Positions 17,130 through 25,225 of a DNA stretch of 64,000 nt are shown piece by piece. The position numbers and the translations under genes are program-made. The notes below the pieces were generated by a model. That model saw only the letters and a list, made by a program, of their open reading frames with translations, searched no databases and was not told the origin of the DNA. Numbering within the stretch: the first letter of the stretch is position 1; each line of letters opens with the position of its first letter. Source of the DNA: Solirubrobacter ginsenosidimutans (GTDB taxonomy: Bacteria > Actinomycetota > Thermoleophilia > Solirubrobacterales > Solirubrobacteraceae); assembly GCF_027587205.1 (NCBI RefSeq), contig NZ_JAPDOD010000018.1, positions 98,854-162,853 on the forward strand, written 5' to 3'.

Positions 17130-17897
17130 ATGGGCGAGCTCCAGATCAAGAACCTCCACGTCAGCGCCGGCGAGAAGCAGATCCTCAAGGGGGTCGACCT
17201 GCATGTGCGCGCGGGCGAATTCCACGCGCTGATGGGGCCCAACGGCTCCGGCAAGTCCACGCTGGCCAACGCGATCATGGGTCACCCGAACCTCGAGGTG
17301 ACCGAAGGCCAGATCATCTTCGACGGCACCGACATCACCGAGGCCGCCCCGGACGACCGCGCCCGCGCCGGCCTGTTCATGGCCTTCCAGTACCCGGTCG
17401 CGATCCCGGGCGTGACCGTCGCCAAGTACCTGCGCATGGTCATCAACGCCCACCGCGAGGGTCGCGGCGAGGATGCCATCTCGCTCAAGGACTTCCGCAA
17501 GACCGTCGAGGCCGCGATGGCGCTGACGAAGGTCCCGAAGGAGTTCTCGAGCCGCTACCTCAACGACGGGTTCTCCGGCGGCGAGAAGAAGCGCATGGAG
17601 ATCCTGCAGCTCGCGCTGACCAAGCCGAAGCTCGCCGTCCTCGACGAGACCGACTCGGGCCTGGACATCGACGCGCTCAACACGGTCGCCGCGGGCGTGA
17701 ACACGGTCTCCGAGGGGACCGACATGGGCGTGCTGATCATCACCCACTACCAGCGCATCCTGCACATCATCCAGCCGCAGTTCGTGCACATCATGTTCGA
17801 GGGCCGGATCGTCAAGGAAGGCGGCCCCGAGCTCGTCACCGTGCTCGAGGAGAAGGGCTACGGCTGGATCCGCGACGAGGTCGCAGCGGCGGCCTAG
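17130..17897 (+). CDS. sufC: SUF Fe-S cluster assembly ATPase SufC
   Basis: ABC-type ATPase of the SufBCD scaffold complex, 255 aa, which drives cluster assembly in the cytoplasm. It shows Walker A GPNGSGKSTLANAIMGHP, the SufC-specific Q-loop region FMAFQYPVAIPGV, the signature FSGGEKKRMEIL, Walker B LAVLDETDSGLDIDAL and switch His IITHYQRIL. These features distinguish it from transport ATPases. Its partners SufB and SufD are encoded elsewhere in the window (33582-36279). The sufS gene starts three bases after its stop. Confidence 0.97.
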   Translation: MGELQIKNLHVSAGEKQILKGVDLHVRAGEFHALMGPNGSGKSTLANAIMGHPNLEVTEGQIIFDGTDITEAAPDDRARAGLFMAFQYPVAIPGVTVAKYLRMVINAHREGRGEDAISLKDFRKTVEAAMALTKVPKEFSSRYLNDGFSGGEKKRMEILQLALTKPKLAVLDETDSGLDIDALNTVAAGVNTVSEGTDMGVLIITHYQRILHIIQPQFVHIMFEGRIVKEGGPELVTVLEEKGYGWIRDEVAAAA

Positions 17898-17900
17898 CGC

Positions 17901-19097
17901 ATGTCCCTCGCGATCCCCACCTCCTCCGAGTTCCCGACCCTCTCCCGCGAGGGTCTGGTCTACCTCGACACCGCTGCGACCTCGCAGACCGTGCGCCCCG
18001 CGCTGGAGGCGATGGATCGCTACTACGAGACCTACCGCGCCTCGATCCACCGCGGCATCTACGACATCGCGTCGGAAGCCACGGACGCCTATGAGGCGGC
18101 GCGCGACAAGGTCGCGGGCTTCACGAACTCCACGCCGGGCGAGACGATCTTCACCAAGAACGTGACCGAGGCGATCAACCTCGTCGCGTACACGTGGGGC
18201 CGCGCCAACGTGGGGGCCGACGATCTCGTCGTCACCACGCAGATGGAGCACCACTCGAACATCGTGCCGTGGCAGATCCTCGGGTCGCGGCTGGCCTACG
18301 TGCCGGTCACCGACGAGGGCCTGCTGGACCTCGACGCGCTCGACGCGCTGCTGGCGCAGGGTCCGAAGCTCGTCGCCGTGGGCCACATCTCCAACGTGCT
18401 CGGGACGATCAACCCGATCGCCGAGATCGTCGCGCGCGCCCACGCCGCCGGCGCGCTGGTGCTGGTCGACGGCGCCCAGGCGGTCCCGTCGATGCCGGTC
18501 GACGTGCGCGAGCTCGGCGCCGACTTCTACGCCTGGACCGGCCACAAGGCCTACGGGCCGACGGGCATCGGCGTCCTGCACGGGCGCCGCGAGCTGCTGG
18601 AGACGATGCCGCCGTTCCTCGGCGGCGGGCACATGATCGCCCGCGTGGGCGAGTTCGAGTCCACCTGGGCCGAGCCGCCCGCCAAGTTCGAGGCGGGGAC
18701 GATGCCGATCGCCGAGGCGATCGGGCTCGGCGCCGCCGTCGACTGGCTGACCGAGGTCGGGATGGACGCGGTGCGCGAGCACGGCCGTGACGTCACGGCG
18801 TACGCGCTCGAACGGCTCAGTGAGGTCGAGGGTCTCTCGATCCACGGCACGACCGACACGGACCGGCGCGGCTCGCTGGTCAGCTTCGCGATCGAGGGCA
18901 TCCACCCGCACGACGTGGCCGAGATCCTCGGCCGCGGCGGCGTGTGCGTGCGCGCGGGGCACCACTGCGCGCAGCCGCTGATGCGCCGCCTCGGCTCACC
19001 CGCCTCGACGCGCGCATCGGTCGCGATCCACAACACGACCGAGGACATCGACGCGCTGATCGCGGGTCTCGGCAAGGTGCAGGAGGTGTTCGCCTAA
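17901..19097 (+). CDS. sufS: Cysteine desulfurase SufS
   Basis: PLP enzyme, 398 aa, of the class V aminotransferase group II desulfurases, which takes sulfur from L-cysteine to make an enzyme persulfide for Fe-S assembly. The PLP lysine lies in WTGHKAYGPTG, the cofactor-binding His in TQMEHHSN, and the catalytic Cys in RAGHHCAQPLM near residue 360. The N-terminus YLDTAATSQTVRPALEAM is typical. Its start is three bases after sufC and its stop is three bases before sufU, which is the standard C-S-U order. SufU is the expected persulfide acceptor. Confidence 0.97.
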   Translation: MSLAIPTSSEFPTLSREGLVYLDTAATSQTVRPALEAMDRYYETYRASIHRGIYDIASEATDAYEAARDKVAGFTNSTPGETIFTKNVTEAINLVAYTWGRANVGADDLVVTTQMEHHSNIVPWQILGSRLAYVPVTDEGLLDLDALDALLAQGPKLVAVGHISNVLGTINPIAEIVARAHAAGALVLVDGAQAVPSMPVDVRELGADFYAWTGHKAYGPTGIGVLHGRRELLETMPPFLGGGHMIARVGEFESTWAEPPAKFEAGTMPIAEAIGLGAAVDWLTEVGMDAVREHGRDVTAYALERLSEVEGLSIHGTTDTDRRGSLVSFAIEGIHPHDVAEILGRGGVCVRAGHHCAQPLMRRLGSPASTRASVAIHNTTEDIDALIAGLGKVQEVFA

Positions 19098-19100
19098 GTC

Positions 19101-19502
19101 ATGGACGATCTGTATCGCGAGAACATCCTGGAGCACTACAAGCGCCCGCGGAACTGGGGCGAAATGGATGATCCGGACCTCGAGTTCTTCGACACCAACC
19201 CCTTGTGCGGGGACGAGCTGAAGGTCCAACTCAAGGTCTCAGACGACGGCAAGGTCGCCGAGGTCCGCTTCTCCGGCCACGGCTGCGCGATCTCGCAGGC
19301 GTCGGCGTCGATGGCGTCCGAGGAGCTGGTCGGGATGCCGGTCGAGGACCTGCTGAAGCTCGAGCGCGACTTCGTGCTCGACCTGCTCGGGATCGAGATC
19401 TCCGCCACCCGGCTGAAGTGCGCGATGCTCAGCCTGAAGGTCATCAAGTCCGCCAGCCTCGGCCACCAGGCCAGCTGGGCGGCCGCGGAGACTGCCGCCT
19501 AG
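19101..19502 (+). CDS. sufU: SufU-type sulfur relay/Fe-S scaffold protein
   Basis: Small zinc-containing sulfurtransferase (133 aa) that accepts persulfide sulfur from SufS. The N-terminus LYRENILEHYKRPRNWG is diagnostic, and the three conserved cysteines occur in NPLCGDEL, GHGCAISQASASM and LKCAMLSL. It resembles NifU/IscU but carries the SufU-type spacing between the first and second cysteines. It is last in the sufR-C-S-U group. Its TAG stop interlocks with the stop of the convergent gene on the other strand (CTAG at 19499-19502). Confidence 0.95.
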   Translation: MDDLYRENILEHYKRPRNWGEMDDPDLEFFDTNPLCGDELKVQLKVSDDGKVAEVRFSGHGCAISQASASMASEELVGMPVEDLLKLERDFVLDLLGIEISATRLKCAMLSLKVIKSASLGHQASWAAAETAA

Positions 19503-20410
19503 TACGCGCGAACGAGCGCGTCGAGGGTCTCGACCGCGCGCTCGTCCGCCTTGCTGCGCAGGGCGTCCTTCGCCCCTTCGACGGCCTCACCGAAGCTGTC
19601 GAACGGGCCGGACTCGTTGACCTTCCCGACTTCGGTGTCGAAGAGGTCGATGGCCCATTTCCCGAGGCCCAGGTCGGTGAGCTCGAGCCACAGCCGCCCG
19701 CTCAGCACCGCTTTCACGGGGCCGCGCTCGCCGCGCATGATCGAGGCGTCGCCGACCATCCAGCGACCCTCCGGAGGAGGATCGAGCACGGGCGCCGGCG
19801 CCCGCTCGCCGAGCAGCTTGGTGCGCTCGAGCATCGTCGCGTGATCGGGGACCGGCGTGCCGTCGCGCTCGGCCTCGACGCGGAACGTCTCCTCCAGCAG
19901 CTCCCAGAGCGACATGGTCCGACCGCTGGAGGTCGGCAGGATCCGCTCCGCGCGGATCGCGCGGACGATCTTGTCGCGCGTCGCGTCGAGCCGCTCGCCC
20001 GCCGCCAGCGCGTTGAGCGCGCGCTCCCACAGCGGGCCGTCCGGCGCGGCGCCCGGCTCGCGCCCGAGCAGGTAGCGCAGCTCCGCCGCGCGCACGGACG
20101 GCTCGTCGCCGAGCTCCTCGAGGGCGCGCTCGTACTCCGCGCGCGCCGCGTCCTCCTCGCCGGCGTTGCGCAGCAGGTTGCCGTACTCCGTCCAGCCCAT
20201 CGCGTTGTTGGACCGGCCGCGGTCGAGCACGCGCTCCTTCATCGCGACCGCGCCACCGCGGTAGGCCTCACGGGCGCCGGCCTCGTCGTCGAGCCAGCGC
20301 AGCGCGTGCCCCAGTTCCTGGTTGGCGATCTTGTTCGGCCGTTCGGCCACCGCCTCGGCGGCCCGGTCGCGCTCGGCTTCGAGTGCGGCCCGGGTGAACG
20401 TCCACGCCAT
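19499..20410 (-). CDS. TPR-like protein, candidate immunity protein
   Basis: A 303-aa cytoplasmic protein without signal peptide or membrane segment. The N-terminal ~110 residues are helical with TPR-like spacing (ELGHALRWLDDEAGAREAYRGGA, then WTEYGNLLRNAGEEDAARAEYERALEELG). The remainder has no motif I recognise and ends with a short beta-rich part and a charged helix. It starts only three bases after the stop of the prepilin-tagged nuclease gene, on the same strand. Toxin genes of this kind are normally followed by a dedicated immunity gene, so that is the best hypothesis. A regulatory or chaperone role for the TPR part is the alternative. Confidence 0.5.
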   Translation of the reverse strand: MAWTFTRAALEAERDRAAEAVAERPNKIANQELGHALRWLDDEAGAREAYRGGAVAMKERVLDRGRSNNAMGWTEYGNLLRNAGEEDAARAEYERALEELGDEPSVRAAELRYLLGREPGAAPDGPLWERALNALAAGERLDATRDKIVRAIRAERILPTSSGRTMSLWELLEETFRVEAERDGTPVPDHATMLERTKLLGERAPAPVLDPPPEGRWMVGDASIMRGERGPVKAVLSGRLWLELTDLGLGKWAIDLFDTEVGKVNESGPFDSFGEAVEGAKDALRSKADERAVETLDALVRAY

Positions 20411-20413
20411 CGG

Positions 20414-22081
20414 CTAGGGCCGCTGGACGTCGATGATGTCCAGGTTCTCCACCTGGCCGCCCGCCTTGATCGCCTTCACGGAGTCGTCCACGCCCTCACG
20501 GTAACCGCCCTTGCCCTTCGGGCGGCTCATGATCACCATCGCGTCATAGGGCGCGTCCTCGGTGATCACCTCGTCGATCAGCCGCGCCGCCTCCTGCTGC
20601 TTGGGGTCGCCGGAACGCTTCAGGGCGTCCAGGTAGCGCTTGCCGGCGTCCCGCGTGACCCACTCCGACGAGGTCTCGGGCAGCTTCTTGCCGCTGACCT
20701 CGCTCCCGAGCCAGAAGCTGCCGAGCTTGGACCGGCCGTTGGAGGTGCCCTTGGCCTCGACGATGATCAGCTTGCCCGTGTTGCGGTCCACGGCGATGAT
20801 GTCGGGGCCGTGCCCGGCGCGGTTGGCGATCGGGCGGCCGTCGAGCAGGATGTCGACGCCCGGCGTGTTCTCGAGGTGCTTGATCGCGGTCTCCACGCCG
20901 AGCGCCTCGCCGAGCGAGCGGTTCCCCCACACGCTCTTGTCCTTGGCCTTGTTCCAGATGGCGGTCGCGTCGGCGTCGGAGAGGACCTTCTCCGAGATGC
21001 GCGCGTTGTCGGCCACGACGCGCAGGTCGTTGGCCTTGCCGAGGTCTTTGACGGCGTCGTCGGAGAGCCCGGTCTTCTTCAACGCCGTGTAGGCGCCGTC
21101 GGTGGCGGCGTCGAGCGCCTCGTCGGTGAGGCTCTCGGGCACCAGCTTCGGGATCAGCGCCAGCAGCTCCGCCCGGCGGCCGGGGAAGCGCTTGATCAGG
21201 TCGCGGACCTTCTTGCCGATCTTCGCCGCGTCGCCGGCGACGGGGACGATCCCGGCGGCCGACCAGGCGGCGTCGCCCCACTTGCCGTGGGAGATCGCGG
21301 CCAGCAGGTCGCGGACGTCGCCGACGGCGAACAGCCCGACCAGGACCTGGCCGCTGAAGTACTCGATGCTGGCGCGGACCGGATCGTCCTCGTCCGGGCA
21401 CTTCCAGAAGTCGCTGTCGCCGCAGATGGCGCCCGCCGCGACGTCGTCGACCCCCGCGTTGTAGGCGGTCGGATCGTCGTCCTTCCCGTCGGTGAGCCCG
21501 TCGCCGTCGGAGTCCTTGTCGAACGGGTCGGTGCCCTTGTCGAGCTCGGCGCCGTCGGTGAGGCCGTCGCCGTCGGTGTCGGCCAGGCGCGGGTTGGTTC
21601 CGCGCTCGATCTCCTCCTGGTCGTCGATCCCGTCGCCGTCGCTGTCGGCCTCGCGGGGGTTGGTCCCCGCGGCGATCTCCTCGCTGTCGAGGACGCCGTC
21701 GCCGTCGGTGTCCGGGTTGGCGGGGTCGCTCCCGTGCTTGGCCTCTTCGCCGTCGGAGACCCCGTCGCCGTCGCTGTCGGCGTTCTTGGGGTCGGTGCCG
21801 TTGCGCTGCTCGACGTCGTCGGGGACGCCGTCGCCGTCGGTGTCGCGCGAGGCGGGTGCGGCCTGCGCGTCGCCGCATGCGTCGTCGCCGCCGGTGACCT
21901 GGGCGACCGCGCCCTGGAGCGAGCAGCTGAGCTTCCCCGCGAGCCCGACCTGCGTGACCGCGAGGATGATCGCTGCGACGAGCAGCAGGATGCCCATGTA
22001 CTCGGCGGCGGTCTGGCCACGCTGTTGGCGCACGAAGGGCATCGCGCGGTGAAGCGTCGATGAGCGGTGGCTCGCACGCAT
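20414..22081 (-). CDS. Prepilin-tagged polymorphic toxin with PD-(D/E)XK nuclease-like C-terminus
   Basis: Mosaic protein of 555 aa. Residues 1-22 are a basic leader ending RQQRG. Then QTAAEYMGILLLVAAIILAV forms a Flp/type IV prepilin signal (cleavage after Gly22, Glu at +5, Tyr at +6). Residues about 80-205 hold six DxDGDGxxD calcium-binding repeats of the thrombospondin type 3 kind. Residues about 245-300 (FAVGDVRDLLAAISHGKWGD...IVPVAGDAAKIGK) resemble the pre-toxin PT-TG segment. Residues about 395-555 look like a restriction-endonuclease-fold domain with GPDIIA (Asp427) and IIVEAKG (Glu442, Lys444). The start at 22081 has AGGA about 10 nt upstream. A candidate immunity gene follows. Function as a secreted antibacterial nuclease is inferred. 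Confidence 0.7.
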   Translation of the reverse strand: MRASHRSSTLHRAMPFVRQQRGQTAAEYMGILLLVAAIILAVTQVGLAGKLSCSLQGAVAQVTGGDDACGDAQAAPASRDTDGDGVPDDVEQRNGTDPKNADSDGDGVSDGEEAKHGSDPANPDTDGDGVLDSEEIAAGTNPREADSDGDGIDDQEEIERGTNPRLADTDGDGLTDGAELDKGTDPFDKDSDGDGLTDGKDDDPTAYNAGVDDVAAGAICGDSDFWKCPDEDDPVRASIEYFSGQVLVGLFAVGDVRDLLAAISHGKWGDAAWSAAGIVPVAGDAAKIGKKVRDLIKRFPGRRAELLALIPKLVPESLTDEALDAATDGAYTALKKTGLSDDAVKDLGKANDLRVVADNARISEKVLSDADATAIWNKAKDKSVWGNRSLGEALGVETAIKHLENTPGVDILLDGRPIANRAGHGPDIIAVDRNTGKLIIVEAKGTSNGRSKLGSFWLGSEVSGKKLPETSSEWVTRDAGKRYLDALKRSGDPKQQEAARLIDEVITEDAPYDAMVIMSRPKGKGGYREGVDDSVKAIKAGGQVENLDIIDVQRP

Positions 22082-22161
22082 GAGCCGCGGGTCCTGTCTT
22101 TGCGTCTGGGACCGGTCCTGGGACCTGTTCAGCGCGGGGGACGCGTCGTACGGTGGCGGTC

Positions 22162-22584
22162 ATGCGCGTCGTCTTCGCGGCCATCCTGCTGGTGCTCGGA
22201 CTCTCGGCCTGCGGCGCCGAGGCGGAGCAACAGGCTGCTGCGCCGCCGAAGCCGGCGATGAGCGCCGACGAGCGCGCGATCCGCGACACGCTCGAGCGCT
22301 ACGTGGCCGTGACGCGCGCGAACGATCCTCACGGCGTGTGCGCGGTGACGGCCCGCGAGGTGATCGACCAGATCGAGGCCCTGGGCTCCACCTGCGAGAG
22401 CTTCGTCGCGGAGCCAACCCGCAAGGGCGGCCCGCACTACTCGATCACGACGACCTCGGTGGTGATCACCGGCGACCGGGCGATGACCCGCGGGAAGGCG
22501 GTCGAGAGCGACGGGCCGCGCTCCGGCGACCAGCCGCTGGTGCGCGAGAACGGCCGCTGGCTGCTCACCACCAAGGCGGGCTGA
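22162..22584 (+). CDS. Small lipoprotein, NTF2/DUF4878-like
   Basis: Exported lipoprotein of 140 aa from the ATG at 22162 (a GTG nine bases upstream is also in frame). The lipobox is LSACG, which follows a short hydrophobic core. The mature part begins with a helix of the pattern ADERAIRDTLERYVAVTRANDPHGVCAVTAREVID, contains two cysteines that could form a disulfide, and ends in strands RENGRWLLTT, as in SnoaL/DUF4878-like folds. The function is unknown. It is divergent from the toxin-like gene, with about 80 bp between them, so the two may share a control region. Confidence 0.75.
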   Translation: MRVVFAAILLVLGLSACGAEAEQQAAAPPKPAMSADERAIRDTLERYVAVTRANDPHGVCAVTAREVIDQIEALGSTCESFVAEPTRKGGPHYSITTTSVVITGDRAMTRGKAVESDGPRSGDQPLVRENGRWLLTTKAG

Positions 22585-22624
22585 ACCGCGACGCCCGTTT
22601 TGGGCGCCGCGGCTCGACGTGCGT

Positions 22625-22750
22625 CTAGCGCCCGCCGCGGTGCTGCTTGTGCATCACCCGCGGTTGCGGCTTCAGCGCAGGGCGGCTCAGCTTGGGCGGC
22701 AGCGTCGGACGTTTCTTCGCGGCCGGCCGGCTCTGGCGATTTCGATGCAT
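22625..22750 (-). CDS. Small basic proline-rich protein (41 aa)
   Basis: A short reading frame whose ATG (22750-22748) is preceded by AAGGAG seven bases upstream, one of the best Shine-Dalgarno sequences in the window. That is the main reason to believe it. The product is strongly basic: it is rich in Arg, Lys, Pro, Gln and His, has almost no acidic residues, begins MHRNRQSRP and ends MHKQHRGGR. It has no membrane segment. Composition suggests nucleic-acid or ribosome binding, but no family is recognised. It is convergent with the lipoprotein gene (40-bp gap). Confidence 0.55.
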   Translation of the reverse strand: MHRNRQSRPAAKKRPTLPPKLSRPALKPQPRVMHKQHRGGR

Positions 22751-22963
22751 CGGTCGCTCCTTCAAGACGAAGAGGGAGGCGGTGATACGGCCGAACGCGC
22801 TCACCGCGGCAACCAACGCGGGCGGCGACGAGCATGATCGATTGCGGACGACCGGGAGCACGCGGGGCGTGCGGGAGGGGGCGTCTCAGCGGATCGTCAT
22901 GACGCGCTTGAAGGTACATCGGGGCGGGAGGGATGAGAGTGCGGCTGGCCGTACTTCTGCCGA

Positions 22964-22990
22964 TGTCACATCTCGTCGGGCCGCCCCGTC
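22964..22990 (+). promoter_or_regulatory. ECF41-type autoregulated promoter
   Basis: TGTCACA at 22964-22970 and CGTC at 22987-22990 are separated by exactly 16 bp. This matches the promoter pattern known for ECF41 sigma factors, which typically transcribe their own operon. It lies just upstream of the ECF41 gene. The predicted start of transcription, about seven bases after CGTC, falls at or next to the ATG at 22999, so the message would be leaderless or nearly so. This also argues against the earlier in-frame start at 22933. Confidence 0.65.
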
Positions 22991-22998
22991 CACGGGGT

Positions 22999-23898
22999 AT
23001 GACTATCGGCGGCGTGAGTGAAACCGATCTGGTCGAGCGTTTCGAGGCGCAGCGACCGCGGCTGGTGCGGCTCGCCTACGGGCAGCTTGGGTCACTGGCC
23101 GAGGCCGAGGACGTGGTGCAGGACGCCTGGCTGCGGCTGGAGCGCGTGGATGCGGACGAGATCCGCGACCTGCACGGGTGGCTGACGACCGTCGTCTCGC
23201 GGCTGGCGCTGGACGCGCTGCGCTCGGCCCGGGTGCGGCGCGAGGCGTACGTCGGGCCGTGGCTGCCCGAGCCGGTCGTGCAGGAGCCCGGGCCGGAAGG
23301 GCGCGCCGAGCGGGCCGAGGACGTGTCGCTCGCGCTGCTCGTCGTGATGGAGAGCTTGAGCGCTTCGGAGCGGATCGCGTTCGTCCTGCACGACGTGTTC
23401 GGGTACTCGTTCGACGAGGTCTCGGCGGCCCTGGGGACCTCCTCGGCTTCGGCGCGTCAGCACGCGTCGCGGGCGCGCAAGGCGGTCGAGGCGCGGCGCC
23501 CGCGCTTCCCGGCGACGCCCGAGCAGCAGCGCGAGGTGGTGCTCGCGTTCGGCAAGGCCGCAGACGACGGCGACCTCGACACGCTGCTCGAGCTCCTGCA
23601 CCCGGACGTCGTCTTCACCGCCGACGGCGGCGGGCGTGTGACCGCGGCGCGCAGGCCGATCACGGGCGCCGACCACGTCGCGCGGGTGAGCGCGCTGCTG
23701 GCGGCCAGGCGCAACTGGGTGCTCAACCTCGTTGACGTCAACGGCATGCCGGGGTTGTTCGGCGTCGCCCCCGACGGCACCAAGACCGTGATGAGCTTCA
23801 CGGTCGACGGTGGGCGGATCGTGGCGATCGACGTGCAGCGCAACCCCGAGAAGATGCACGGGGTCACGCGCGACGATGTGACAGATTTGGAGGCGTGA
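22999..23898 (+). CDS. ECF41-family RNA polymerase sigma factor with SnoaL-like domain
   Basis: Extracytoplasmic-function sigma factor, 299 aa from the ATG at 22999 (the GTG at 23014 is an alternative). Region 2 includes YGQLGSLAEAEDVVQDAWLRL and LHGWLTTVVSRLALDALRSARVRREAYVGPWLPEP. Region 4 includes LSASERIAFVLHDVFGYSFDEVSAALGTSSASARQHASRAR. A C-terminal NTF2/SnoaL-like domain (about 185-290) replaces a separate anti-sigma factor and modulates activity in this family. The usual partner gene (a carboxymuconolactone decarboxylase or oxidoreductase) is absent. Instead the GTGA-overlapping next gene is a histidine kinase. The matching promoter lies directly upstream. Confidence 0.92.
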   Translation: MTIGGVSETDLVERFEAQRPRLVRLAYGQLGSLAEAEDVVQDAWLRLERVDADEIRDLHGWLTTVVSRLALDALRSARVRREAYVGPWLPEPVVQEPGPEGRAERAEDVSLALLVVMESLSASERIAFVLHDVFGYSFDEVSAALGTSSASARQHASRARKAVEARRPRFPATPEQQREVVLAFGKAADDGDLDTLLELLHPDVVFTADGGGRVTAARRPITGADHVARVSALLAARRNWVLNLVDVNGMPGLFGVAPDGTKTVMSFTVDGGRIVAIDVQRNPEKMHGVTRDDVTDLEA

Positions 23899-25151
23899 AC
23901 CCGGGGCCGGAGGAGCGCATCGCGGAGCTCGAGCGCGACCTCTCCGAGGCGCTCGAGCGCCAGTCCGCGGCGGCGCACGTCCTCGAGGTGCTCGGCGGGT
24001 CGACGTTCGAGCTCGACCCCGTCTTCGAGACGGTGCTCCAGCAGGCGGTGCGGCTCTGCCGCGCGGACGCCGGCCTGATCTACGTGCTCGACGGCGACGT
24101 CTATCGCGTCGAGACGACGCTGGGCGCTTCGCAGGCGTACCGCGAGTACATCACCGGCGTGCCGCTCGCCGCCGGGTCGGGGGGCGTCGTCGACCTCGTC
24201 CAGGCCGAGCGCCGCACCGTCCAGTTCAAGGACGCCGCCTCCGACCCGCGCTACACGATGTCGCGCGCGCTCGAGCTCGGCGGCTTCCACACGATGCTCG
24301 GCGTGCCGATGCTGGCCGAGGACCGCGTGCTGGGCGTGATCGTGCTCTGGCGCAAGGAGATCGCGCCGTTCGACGATCGCACGATCGCGCTGGTCGAGGG
24401 CTTCGCGACGCAGGGCGTGATCGCGATCCAGAACGTGATGACCGCGCGGGCGCTGGAGATCGCCTCTGGGCACAAGTCCGAGTTCCTCGCGTCGATGTCG
24501 CACGAGCTGCGGACGCCGTTGAACGCGGTCATCGGGTTCTCCGACGTGCTGCTGGAGCGGATGTTCGGGGAGCTCAACGAGCGCCAGGAGGAGTACGTCC
24601 GCGACATCCGCGACTCCGGCCAGCACCTGCTCGAGCTGATCAACGAGATCCTCGACCTGTCCAAGGTCGAGGCGGGGAGGATGGAGCTCGAGCCCGCGCT
24701 GCTGTCGCTGCCGGCGCTGCTGGATCAGGGCCTGGCGCTGGTGCGCGAGCGGGCGGCGCGGCAGCGGTTGACGGTGGCGTTGACCGTCGCTTCCGAAGTG
24801 GGCGAGGTGTGGGCGGACGAGATCAAGCTCAAGCAGGTCGTCGTGAATCTGGTGACGAACGCGGTCAAGTTCACGCCGGTGGGTGGGTCGGTGGCGGTCG
24901 ACGCGCGGGTGGTGGGCGAGGAGGCGATCGTGACCGTGCGCGACACGGGGATCGGGATCGCTTCGGAGGACCAGGAGCGGATCTTCGAGGCCTTCCAGCG
25001 TGGCGACCGGCGGGCGTCGACGGAGGGCACGGGGCTGGGGCTCACCTTGTCGCGGCGGTTCGTCGAGCTGCACGGCGGGCGGATGTGGGTGGAGAGCGCG
25101 GTGGGTCTGGGCAGCACGTTCGGCTTCGCGATCCCGGTGGGTGCGCGGTGA
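23895..25151 (+). CDS. GAF-domain sensor histidine kinase
   Basis: Cytoplasmic kinase of 418 aa with no membrane segment. A short N-terminal coiled coil (EERIAELERDLSEALERQ) leads to a GAF domain (about 35-185, with CRADAGLIYVLDGD and MLGVPMLAEDRVLGVIVLWR), then HisKA with the phospho-His in FLASMSHELRTPLNAVIGFS and a HATPase with N-box VVVNLVTNAVKFTP, G1 DTGIGI and G2 GTGLGLTLSRRFVELHGG. The GTG start overlaps the sigma-factor stop. With the two receiver proteins that follow it forms one signalling operon under the ECF41-type promoter. The GAF ligand is unknown. Confidence 0.92.
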   Translation: MNPGPEERIAELERDLSEALERQSAAAHVLEVLGGSTFELDPVFETVLQQAVRLCRADAGLIYVLDGDVYRVETTLGASQAYREYITGVPLAAGSGGVVDLVQAERRTVQFKDAASDPRYTMSRALELGGFHTMLGVPMLAEDRVLGVIVLWRKEIAPFDDRTIALVEGFATQGVIAIQNVMTARALEIASGHKSEFLASMSHELRTPLNAVIGFSDVLLERMFGELNERQEEYVRDIRDSGQHLLELINEILDLSKVEAGRMELEPALLSLPALLDQGLALVRERAARQRLTVALTVASEVGEVWADEIKLKQVVVNLVTNAVKFTPVGGSVAVDARVVGEEAIVTVRDTGIGIASEDQERIFEAFQRGDRRASTEGTGLGLTLSRRFVELHGGRMWVESAVGLGSTFGFAIPVGAR

Positions 25152-25225
25152 GCGACCCTGGCAACCCGCACGCGAGGGCCCACACGCACGGCCCAGGGAC
25201 CCACGAAGCGTGGGCTGCCCTATGA
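25148..25225 (+). CDS. 25-codon coupling mini-ORF between kinase and response regulator
   Basis: A GTG at 25148 overlaps the kinase stop (GTGA) and the frame runs 25 codons to a TGA that overlaps the response-regulator ATG (ATGA at 25222-25225). It therefore fills the only non-overlapping gap of the operon exactly. The predicted peptide is His-rich (segment HARAHTHGPGTHEAW) with no known family. Its likeliest job is to carry ribosomes across the gap so that kinase and regulator stay translationally coupled. Chance is not excluded in such GC-rich DNA, where stop codons are rare. Confidence 0.35.
   Translation: MSDPGNPHARAHTHGPGTHEAWAAL

Noticed and set aside
22933..22998. Upstream start of the ECF41 sigma factor at 22933
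   Set aside because: It would place the predicted promoter inside the coding region, and the added residues are unlike the family.
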